Source: Anisakis pegreffii
Taxonomy: Eukaryota > Nematoda > Chromadorea > Rhabditida > Anisakidae
Assembly: GCA_035041965.1 (NCBI GenBank)
Contig: JAPYMA010000022.1
Coordinates: 1-64,000 of the forward strand
DNA: 64,000 bases
Reading direction: 5' to 3'
This document shows, piece after piece, positions 10,591-20,035 of this stretch (positions within the stretch are counted from its first letter, which is position 1; the number at the start of each line of letters is the position of its first letter). The notes beneath the pieces were generated by a model, which was not told where the DNA came from, searched no databases, and worked only from the letters and a program-made list of their open reading frames with translations. A program made the translations under genes and the position numbers.

Positions 10591-13272
10591 ATGTCATCGG
10601 CACCATCAGATCATGAGTGGGAATTGAATCGTGAAAATATTCGTCCATTACGTGGTGGTAGAAGTGTGAATGCAATAAATAATATTTTCGGAGGTTTGCA
10701 TTACTTTCTCCTCGGATTAGCTCTTCATTAGGAGCGTTTTACTAGAGCTGTTCTCGCCTAAAAATTCATGTCTGGATGAAATTCACTTGATATAAACTTC
10801 AAGAGATGACTGGCGATTTTCACAAGTAAGGAGGACAAACGTTGGATATGTGGAAGGGAAAAGGTGGCTTGTACGAGATCCATGTAGATTGTTGCTTTAT
10901 TGTGAAGGTTTTTATTGGACGAGAGAATATTCGTGAGATTATTGCGACATAGCATTTTAGGTGCAAAGGCGTCCATTGAAGAGGCAGATTCAAAGTTCGA
11001 ATCTGTTTTAGTGGAAGCAGAAGAATCGTCGGATCCACTTGAAGTGTGTACCAAATATGTGGCTTGGTTTGAGGAGCATTTCCCGACCGGTAAATTTTCT
11101 GCCGAAATTCACCGTAATTTGAATCTCACAATAAAATGGATAGTGTATTCTTCAATCAAGTGGATCAGTGATTATGCTAAGTTTCATAGCAGTTGATTTC
11201 AGGTAAGCAATCACATTTATATCCAAAATTGACCCGAATCATTAATAAGTACGGTTATCGGGAATCGTACTTGAACGATGAACGAATGCTGAAAATGTGG
11301 TTCAAGTTGGCTGAGAATCGAGGGAACGCCAATCCCGAGGCGTTGTTCGAACGTGCTTACACGGCTGGATGTTGCCTTAAAATGGCAAAATTCTATATAC
11401 GCTGGGCTGAGGTCTGTTACTATGGATTGCAGCGGTGAAGTTTGTATATCAAGTGATAGTTGTTCAGTTCGGCAACATGTTAAGTTAACACCATTCAAGA
11501 CGTAAGCAAGCGATTTAAGGGGAAGTCATCAATAGCAATAAAGTAGTGTATAGCATCAAGTCATAGTATCATTAACAAATCATCAAGTCATAGCAGTAGC
11601 AATAAAATCAGTGCAGTAGCAACATCAAGTCATCAATGACAAGTATAATAAGTGGAAATCATCAATAGCAAAGAAGTGTCAGTTCATAAGATGTAATAGC
11701 AGAATAACTTCATAACGGGCAAAATCACCAGGTTTGGTTGCTTCGTGAGGGAAATTGATAGTGTTTGTTGCAGTTACGTGAGGATATGCATGACGTTGAC
11801 GGTGCACGTTCGGTGTTGAATCGGGCACGTCAGAACGGAGCGTTACCGTTGTCATTGCTGAACGAGGCGAGCGACGAATTCGAAATGCGTCAACTGCGTT
11901 TATTCACCCAAATGGATATCGACAGCGATACCGACACGTTGCCGTTCGAGAATCCTGAACCGATGCGAATTGCTTTAGGCGGTCTTAGAGGTTCGATATT
12001 GGCTTGGACTGCTTGGAATATCCTAACGAAGAAAAATGATAGCATTTGATTCAAATATTTAAGTTTGGTTTAGCTTAAGAAGTTTCCTTCAAATCAGTGT
12101 TAGAAATTTAGGTTTGGGACGCAATCAGAGAACTCCAGCCATCCGAGAAACTTCGGAGGTGGCTAGCGGTCTTCGATCCGGTGGTCAGCAGCAGCCTTCA
12201 TTCGCCATTCACAGTGATGAAGCAACGTCAACGTCGCGAGAATCTGGGAATGCGTTTTTGATTTATGAGGTTTGCAATTGTTTTGGTTCAATTCCTTTAT
12301 TCCCATCGTTGTTTCAGTGTAGTGAGAGTTTTTCGATCAATTTTAGTGATTTAAATTTCCCAACCTGGAAGAGCATGAATGATCATTGATTCGTTGATTC
12401 GCTAAGAATAAGTGAATTTTCGTTTTCAGATCTCTAAATTGGTGTATTTTTAGGGAAACGAAGTGTTCGATGAGCAGAATGTATTGGTGCCGCAGGATTT
12501 TGGTGATGATTTGGGTAGGGTGGAATTTGCAGAGAACAGTAAAGAACCATCGAAGTGGAACGAGGCTCGCATCAAAGGGACCAAAAAGGCAACGCAGTCG
12601 TCATCAGCACCTTTCGAGGTGTGTAAACTGTATTCATAACATTGATACTGTTGGCATCAAAACTTGTCTTTATAACTGATTTTCACTCGAATTTCATTTG
12701 TCGGCTTTAAAGCAGGTATGATTCAAATTTAATGTGGTTGAATATATGATGTGTTTGCGCAGAGCCGACCATCAAAAAGTTAAATTTTATTATAGTCGTA
12801 GGACTTCTGTTAACTCGAAAGTTCGCTTGTTGAGCGGACAGGCAGATTGTCATCCAGCACTCGCAAGACATTCACTGATTGAAATAATGTGAATTTTTAT
12901 TTTAGATATTCGATGAGATTGAATACAAAAAACAAAAGAAAGAAAGAAAAGAACGTGAAAAAGCAATGAGTAAATTGTTGATTCGAGATTTGGTATGTGC
13001 TAAAAACTTTCTCTCGTTTCTTTAGAAAGTTTACTGATTTGATTACTGATTTGGTCATATATTACCTCGAACGGGCGATTTTTTTGACACTGATAAAGTG
13101 GTGTATATGTCGGATTCACGATTGACACTGAATCTGAGTTGCTTTTAGAATAAATTTGTGTTTGTTATTGCAGACGATCTCAGCAGAAGAACTGTTCGCT
13201 ATGGATATTGAGCAGAAATCACCTCAAAATGATTCAGACGAACGATTGCAGCAGCAATCAGTTAAATGTTGA
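10591..13272 (+). CDS. MAD3: Spindle checkpoint protein MAD3 / BUBR1-like (SAN-1), no kinase domain
   Basis: MAD3/BUBR1 is the mitotic checkpoint complex subunit that, with MAD2 and BUB3, blocks CDC20-APC/C. Eight phase-consistent exons: 10591-10693, 10961-11089, 11203-11411, 11774-11990, 12112-12269, 12454-12618, 12906-12992, 13174-13272, giving 388 residues. Residues about 9-22 (EWELNRENIRPLRGG) match the BUBR1 KEN1 helix-loop-helix except that KEN is REN. Then follows the TPR domain (DPLEVCTKYVAWFEEHFP; MAKFYIRWAE; ARSVLNRARQNGALP). FAIHSDE fits an ABBA motif. AENSKEPSKWNEAR aligns with the KEN2 region, with AEN for KEN. FEIFDEIEYKKQKKERKERE is the GLEBS BUB3-binding helix. The protein ends soon after, so no kinase or pseudokinase is present, as in MAD3 and C. 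elegans SAN-1. The start was chosen for the KEN1 distance and the acceptor just upstream. The assignment is strong; loss of both KEN lysines is the oddity. Confidence 0.9.
11520..11720 (+). repeat. Degenerate tandem repeat in MAD3 intron 3
   Basis: The intron between 11411 and 11774 contains many imperfect copies of a short motif built from CATCAAGTCATAGCA, AGTAGCAATAA and CATCAATAGCA. Copies are close but irregularly spaced, like a decayed minisatellite. No coding potential. Confidence 0.55.
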
Positions 13273-14941
13273 AAGTTTCCGTCAGAAAGTCACTTCTCAT
13301 TATGAATTTGATAACAGTTTTCTTTTTCATTGTTATTGCAGTAATGAATTCATGGGTGTGAAGAAATGGGGCGATTATCATAACCGGCCGTACTTCGTTA
13401 GGTCTTTATAAGTAACGTTGAAGTTACGGCCTAGGATTGATTTCTCAGTGGTGTTTTATTAAGGGTATTAAGGTTGCGATGAGTTTACTAAATGACTGAA
13501 GAGAGATGAAAGGTAGCTTGTTACTTCAACGCATTAAACTACTATTATGGCTTTTTCTCCCGGTGTTGTTTGGAGACATTCATTTGAGTGTTCTACTGAA
13601 ATCAAGCTTATTGGTGAATATAAATCTGATGAAGGTTTTTTGTGCATTTTTTGTCAGTTTCTAACGATTGCATTTCAAATGGAATTCTTTGTCGGAATTC
13701 CGAAATGTTCACATTGACGTCTACTTTCTGAGTTTTTTCGATGGTTTTTAGTTTTATTCACTTATTGTTATCAGATGAATAAATTCCACTGATGAATTTT
13801 TCTTAAAATTCGATTGGTCGTTTTTTATATTTCACTTTATCACACATTTCACTTTCAGCTATGTTACGCTGTGTCTTGTTCACTTTCAAAGCTTTATTCA
13901 TTCATTTATTGTATTGCTCATTGTGCCGTTGATTTGAACTTTTCAAGTAATTTTTTGAATTTTCCTACGTAATATTTGCATTTTGTATGTATTGTACCAA
14001 TTCAAATTCGGTTGGCCTGCTCGCCCAGCCAACGGGGTGGCGTAAATTGAGGCTAAAACAATGTGCACGGAAACGCGAGCATTGTGGCCAGCAACGTTAC
14101 AAACGTTTGATAGTCTGGCCGATCCAGGTAATCCACGTAATGTATTGTACAATATTCTTGTTGTTGTAATCTGTTTTGAAATTGTGCAATCAGAGTTCAA
14201 ATTCTCTCTCTAAATTTGTGGTCTCTTTGGGTGTTTATTCGATAGAGAATGAATGCCTTCAATCTTCTTGCCTTCACTTATCATTCTTTGTCTGCCTCAA
14301 AAATTTTTAATTGAATGTTTCCATTCAGTTCTTTTTTTTCTGCTACTGAATTTTTCCATTTTTCATTCGACTAATTGTTTTTTACTTATATTATTTTTAC
14401 TTATATTTTTACTTTTTTATCCAAATAGATTCCGTGTTCGTATGTAATTTTTATGAGTAATAATAATCATAATTCAATAAATATATGCTCTATCGTTTTA
14501 TTGTTGAAGTTTTTCGGATGAATGTGTTGTTATTGCTCGATATGTGAAGTATTTTTCGCTGAATGAGATTGTACCTCATCACGTTTTCTGTTACAACAAA
14601 CTTATTCGACTCCAAAATCATATGTTCTGTTTGTGTTGTTGAAGACACCTCTACAGAATATCAGCACTGTATTGTGAAAATAGTTGAATTCTTTGAAATC
14701 GAATGAATTTCATACGATGAATCGTCGTCTATAGCAAGCAGTTGCTTATTTAAAAATTTCTCGATGTTTGAAAGAGTATTCGCTGAAATCAGTCACTGAG
14801 GTGATATATTGATATTTGAGGATTGGGGAGACTGATTTAGGAATGTTTTTGTGTGACTAATTTTTTATGGATTGCATGAAAACATTGTAAGTAATCGATA
14901 AAGATGAATGAATTTTTGACATAATTTCTTGTCAAATTTGA
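13273..14941. other. MAD3-POLR3H intergenic region
   Basis: About 1.7 kb. AATAAA at 13778-13783 is a candidate MAD3 polyadenylation signal, though 500 nt past the stop. A spliceable-looking frame at 13342-13411 begins with a stop in the required phase and was not joined. The segment 14046-14135 is one copy of a dispersed repeat (separate entry). The rest is AT-rich without recognisable genes. Confidence 0.5.
14046..14135 (-). repeat. Dispersed repeat copy A (partner at 53590-53679)
   Basis: Read on the minus strand, this 90-nt segment matches 53590-53679 (plus) with about 12 mismatches. Both copies share an open frame reading [25 protein letters not shown], where dashes are variable residues. 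Around half of the differences are silent third-position changes, suggesting past protein-coding selection, perhaps in a transposable element or multicopy gene. I do not recognise the peptide. Flanking DNA also has GTTGGC...GCCAAC and GGCCAG...CTGGCC inverted repeats. Confidence 0.6.
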
Positions 14942-14951
14942 AAGATTTCAG
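14942..14951 (+). promoter_or_regulatory. Probable trans-splice acceptor of POLR3H
   Basis: AAGATTTCAG ends 14 nt before the ATG at 14966, and no earlier coding exon is needed because the N-terminus MFVLALMEDTVRI is complete for the family. This fits a spliced-leader acceptor. Confidence 0.55.
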
Positions 14952-14965
14952 AGATTTTGCGAAAG

Positions 14966-16704
14966 ATGTTTGTTTTGGCATTGATGGAGGATACGGTTCG
15001 AATTAAGCCACATAATTTTGGAATGCCCTTCGAAGAGGTTTGCTTTTCTTTTATTCCATTGGTAATTCTCAGTGGTTTGTTGAGAGGTGTACTTGGATGG
15101 TAGTAAATCGCTCTTCGGAGGGAGGTGTATTTTTTGTTGAGAACAGGCGATTCGTTCATAGCGATGATCACTGAGTGAAGTGCATCCATCAGTCGAGAGG
15201 AAGTTGATTTGATTTGAGTTTGAGAGTGATTCGAGGGTTCGGATATCACGGTCTTACAGTTAATTACGGATTTGGTTTCAATAATATGAAATAATGTTCA
15301 TTTCCATGTTGATTTTCTGGGCTTTTTGTAATTACGCTAATTCATCTGTTATGTTCTTGCGCTATTAGTAATTTGTTAATTGATCTTTAAGGTTCTGATA
15401 AAACGTTTGAACGCACGATTGACCAACAAAATAGTGCCGAATCTCGGTTTATGTTTATTCGTTCACGATTTGGTCGAAGTTGGTGTATCGTATGTGTTAC
15501 CTGGCGACGGCAGCACACATACTCGTGTTAAGGTGTGTCCATCAGTCGAGTTCTACTTGCGCTTTACATCCTTAGAATATGACGGAAATAGTCGTGAATT
15601 TTTTGCGAACATTTTGGAATAATATCCCTGAATCACTACAGTGAAAATTGTTCGGAAGTTGACGACATCAATGGCGGTTCTCATTTAAACCGTGTGTTGA
15701 GAGCCGTACGTGTGCATTTCAGTTTTTTTCTTGAATGGCCAAACTTATCTAGTGACACCAATCGAATGTTGATCTCTTTCTTTTCGATCTCTTTCTTTTA
15801 ACAATTTAGTGAAACGTTTCGAAATGATTTATTTTCACCGAATTTTTTAGCAATTCCATAATTGCATTTCTCATTTTCAGTTTCGCTTCGTTGTTTTCCG
15901 ACCGTTCGTCGATGAAATTATCGAAGCGAAAATCTTGCGATGCAGCAGTGATGGAATAACATTATCGTTGACATTCTTCGACGATATATTCATTCCGTCA
16001 CATCGATTACCGCAACCATCAGTTTATGAAGAAGAGGAACAGGTGAAAAGAAGAATTTCTTAAAGTGTTCTTTGATTCTTTGAGGCGACCGGTTTTGTTC
16101 AGAAAAGCTTTTCGATCCATCAGCAATTGCAGTAACTTGTGACTTCATTTGCGAATCCTTCGAATAACAGTTTTGTTTGTTCTTTGAAAGTTTCAGTTAT
16201 TTGAGGTATGGTATTGGGAATATCCATCGGAGGATGGGCAACCACCGGCCAAACTTTATATGGATCCAGGAAAGATTGTATGGTTTCGAGTCATCGAAAA
16301 CGTATTCAGGTAGTTTCGGCGAATAATGTTTGTTTTAGTTCGTTTGTATTGTAATTATCGAAATCTTCGAATGTGAACTCGACAGCTTGAAATATGAAGT
16401 TCATGGTTTCATTTGTACTCTTTTCTTTCTGCAGAAATTAGCAACGACATAATGTGTAGTTGTTAAAATTCTGCCGGTTGCATCTCTTCAAAAAGGAATT
16501 ACTTGAAGGGATGTTGATCCGGACGCGAGTGAAGATGACAAGAAAAAGGCGAAATCATACGAGATAATCGGATCAATGTCTGAGACCGGTTTGGGTTGTG
16601 TGGTTTGGTGGGTACAGGCCGAGGAAGGCGCTGAATTTGAAGATGAAGAAGAGGGTGAAGGCGACGGCGATGGGAACAACCACGAAGGCGGAGAGGAGAC
16701 CTAG
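14966..16704 (+). CDS. POLR3H: RNA polymerase III subunit RPC8 (RPB7-like)
   Basis: RPC8 pairs with RPC9 to form the stalk of RNA polymerase III, needed for initiation. Five exons, all phase-consistent: 14966-15037, 15392-15532, 15881-16042, 16197-16309, 16509-16704; 227 residues against 204 in human. The N-terminal RPB7-like domain (MFVLALMEDTVRI; LTNKIVPNLGLCLFVHDLVE; PGDGSTHTRVK) is followed by the S1/OB-type domain (RFVVFRPFVDEIIEAKILRC; LTFFDDIFIPSHRLPQPS; MDPGKIVWFRVI). The family's last conserved block ends in ETGLGCVVWW. Beyond it the protein runs about 35 residues longer as an acidic, glycine-rich tail (EFEDEEEGEGDGDG) that I do not recall in vertebrate RPC8. Lies downstream of MAD3 on the same strand. 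Very secure call. Confidence 0.95.
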
Positions 16705-18247
16705 TTGCCGTCATATGCGATTCTATGCTTGCTTGAGGACGACTCTCTCAATGTGATAGTCAGTTTCGTGTTGTCTGCATAAACTGACGATGTGAAATAG
16801 CTGAATCGAATGAATTCAAAACAACACTAGAAATTTTTTTGTTTTTATATAATAGTGTTTCGTGAACATATTTTGGGCAAATTTTTATTTAATTATGAAT
16901 ATTTTGTTGACCGAATACAAAACTGTGACAGCGTTGGTCTAGCTGATCGGCGAAACGATAAAATTAAGCACTCATTGATTGTTCACTGATGAGACTTTGA
17001 AGTCTAATTTTGTGATCAATTTTCCATCTTCCGGCTGTACTTATCGCTATCAGAGTGTGTCAGTCAGTGTATTTTGAAGTTTCAAGTTTAAATTCACACG
17101 TTTCACTAGTGTAAACATGGTCTATTGGTCTATTGGTTGAATTCATTCGGTTCAAGCGAAGTGATATTGTTTCGACAGAATCTAACATTTTTTGATGTTG
17201 TACAGTTTAAATTGTGTGTTATTATTGTATGGCTACATCTTAGCTAATTGTTATGCATTGTTATATTGTTATTGTTGTTGATTCATTCATGTTTTTATTC
17301 AGATTTGTTTTATTACTCGTAATCAGTCAACACTGTGAAATTTGTTCTGGTTTTCTTCGATATTGATGAGGATTTCTTCAATAAATGTCACTGAATCACT
17401 CTTGAAATCATGAGTTATAATGTGACTTTAGGAATGCGTTTGTATTTTTTGGAATAATTAGTTTCCTTTTGAAATATATGAATCTGCCTTTTGGTAGCTC
17501 AGCAAATGCTTTATATGATAGTATCAAAATATATTTGGTGCTTGATCAAAGATATGATAACTTATTTAAATCCCTAAATTCGCGCATTACGGAAAAAGAC
17601 ACCTATATTCATAGAACTATTGCTAGAAGTGATGTAAAACACTTCCACTCCTGAACTTACTTACTTTTATTGTAGTTCAGCTGGAGCGTTATTCAAAATA
17701 TTCATTTCTTGTACTGTCGATGAGAATTTATTGTATAAATTGTGAAAACATGTTCATTAAGAAATTCAGTAACATATCGAAATATAATGGCTTGACAATT
17801 TTGCGAATGAGCAAAAAACAAATATATTCACGAAAACAAAACCAATTTATTTACAAACATCATAAATGGAAGTATGAATTGTGTTGCATTGTTGCGCAGT
17901 GAAAGTAATCGTTGTTTGTTTTTTTGAATGAATGAATGTTTAAAAAGGCATTCGCTGAAGAAACGCGATTACAACAGCAATAAGTTGAATTAATTTGCAA
18001 TGGAATCCTTTTGTTAGGACATGAGAAATAGTATTCGAGATGCTCTGAGGTAGTCGGTTATGAGTTGAGCCATACAAAAAGATCATTATTTGAGCAATTA
18101 TTCAATCGAATCATTGGAAACTCGAAAATTTCTCCTTTTATTCTGGGCTGAAGCCGATATTCTAGCCAAAAATCATTGCTGAATGTTGAATGGTCAAATC
18201 CGAGTAACACGATATTCAGGCGGTTTTCTTAAGTAATTGCGCGACTG
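16705..18247. other. POLR3H / Ly6 gene convergent intergenic region
   Basis: About 1.5 kb between the 3' ends of POLR3H (plus) and the Ly6-like gene (minus). AATAAA at 17380-17385 could serve POLR3H. Short open frames at 17469-17654 and 17720-17902 resemble nothing and have intergenic-like composition. Confidence 0.5.
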
Positions 18248-20035
18248 TCATCTCAACAATAATGATAATAACAGTGATAAAATAGTGAAAAATAAATGAA
18301 GATTAAGAGATGCTTGATGAGAATCGCCAGCATTGCATAAGAAACCACTACACGTATGTAAAGTACCATCAACGCGACTGAAGTCTGCAGTTGTCAACGG
18401 TAACTGAAAAGAGTTGATTCAATTTTTATTCGATTACTTCACAAAATGATGGTTGACCTGGTAAAGACTAACGAAGTTTCGAAGAAGAAATAACTATTCA
18501 AAGGACGAATGATTAGAGATAATAATCGAGTTAACAGTGAACTGATAGCGATAATCGTATCAAGAAGAAGTCGGAAAGGCTAGTTGGACGTTCTGGGTGA
18601 AACGATTGAATTTTAAAAGTAGTATCAGTATCAACCTGATTAACATCACCCGGTGAGTAACGATACTTTTCGTCGACAGCTTTCATCACACGACTCCAAC
18701 AATCGCGAACTATTGCTGGTCCTTTCTCTGTAAGATCCTCGGAATTCACAATCATCACGTTTCTCTTCTGGTGACATATATCTGATGGTTGTGTTTCATC
18801 TAAGGTGATTTTTGCAATAACTTGATTAAAGGCTAATCCAGTTTGTAGCCAAAATTACACAGCCTATGAGGGAAGCACAAACAACGTGAAGATCTGTTCT
18901 CTTGTGGATTTGCGGTCGATGCTAAATCTATGATGTGATTAATTCTGCCATCAATTTTCGACGATCTCTGCGTGGAAATTGTCTGTTTCCGTTTTTGGGA
19001 AAGTCTGCGTCATCGTAGGAGGATTAGCTTCAGCACAGAAATGGGGTAGCATTGCTTATGCGATGTTCAAAACGATTTTGCTTTTTTGCTAGAGATAGAC
19101 TGATTTCGATGCATCAAAAAAGTGAAGGGATGGCTGAAATAAAAAGCAAAACGCGAGAAATGTACCGCAAGCTTGTCGATTTGCCGGTGGATGTGGTATC
19201 ACAATTTTAACACAAACACTCTTTCGACAAGGTACAACCGGCAATAGATCACGCACTTGGTCACAACTCTCATTCGCATAGAACGGAAACTCTCTCAAAT
19301 ACATGAATCGATGATCGCTATCGCGTGGCTGAAAACAAACATTGAAGCAGAAGAAGAAGGTTAAACCAATTTCTTAACTCGTTAAGAATGCCACTGAAAT
19401 GAGGAGTGCTTTCAAAATTCAACTTTAGTTACTTTTTGAGAAAGCTATGAAAACTGCAAAGATCGCAACAGAAATGCAAAAAATCACAGGTTAGAGATTG
19501 TCGGCTTTGGTGTGATGCGAATCACTTCTGCGATTGGCGAATGACTCAATAGAATTTTCCCCAATAAAATGCCGTTTATTCAGAATCGATAAACGGGAAG
19601 AAGTATCGATCAGGGTACTTCAGCCTCATTGAACTGACTCGTACAATTTGCATTTTTATCTGACAGATCATTTTGAACGTTAAAGGATAATCGTTTCAAG
19701 CGATTTCAAGCCATTTCAAGCGATAGCCCAAAAAAAAACTGATCGATTTTTTGTCACTATAGTAAGAGAAAATGAATTCATTGAATGCGAAAACATGAAC
19801 TATTATTTTGTTGGTTCGTCAGGAAATGACGCGAAAGAAAATCCCTTCTCAAATTTCCACAGATTTCGCATTCATGCTGAACTAATGTTGATTCGTTTTT
19901 GCATTTTTTAAAGGCTCACAATTACAATTGTACAATCAACATTGAAACGAACAATCGTACAACGGAAAACAATTTAATCAGAATTTCTAACCCATTTCAA
20001 ATGAATGTGTGCCGACGAGCAGCTGTAGCATTTCT
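18248..20035 (-). CDS. ODR-2/HOT-like Ly6 domain protein, GPI-anchored (5' exon missing)
   Basis: The Ly6/uPAR fold is a small disulphide-rich extracellular module; nematode ODR-2/HOT proteins are GPI-linked neuronal surface proteins. Four minus exons join in phase: 20035-19992, 19328-19166, 18799-18636, 18403-18248. The mature start is KCYSCSSAHIHLKW, with the classic CxxC. ESCDQVRDLLPVVPCRKSVC and VKIVI follow, then AIVRDCWSR (compare the YIRGC type block in ODR-2). TCSGFLCN supplies the terminal Cys-Asn. The C-terminus LHLFFTILSLLLSLLLR is hydrophobic and ends at TGA, as in a GPI attachment signal, with likely attachment in the N-A-G-D-S stretch. The first exon found begins in phase 1, so an upstream exon with start codon and signal peptide must exist, probably in 20.1-26 kb; none could be fixed. 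Family assignment is good, orthology to odr-2 itself is not shown. Confidence 0.72.
19687..19719 (+). repeat. Three tandem 10-nt units
   Basis: TTTCAAGCGA, TTTCAAGCCA and TTTCAAGCGA follow each other directly inside an intron of the Ly6-like gene. A trivial microduplication. Confidence 0.5.

Noticed and set aside
13342..13411. Extra terminal exon for MAD3 after an acceptor at 13341
   Set aside because: In the phase left by exon 8 it begins with TAA, and MAD3 already ends at a natural stop after its GLEBS region.
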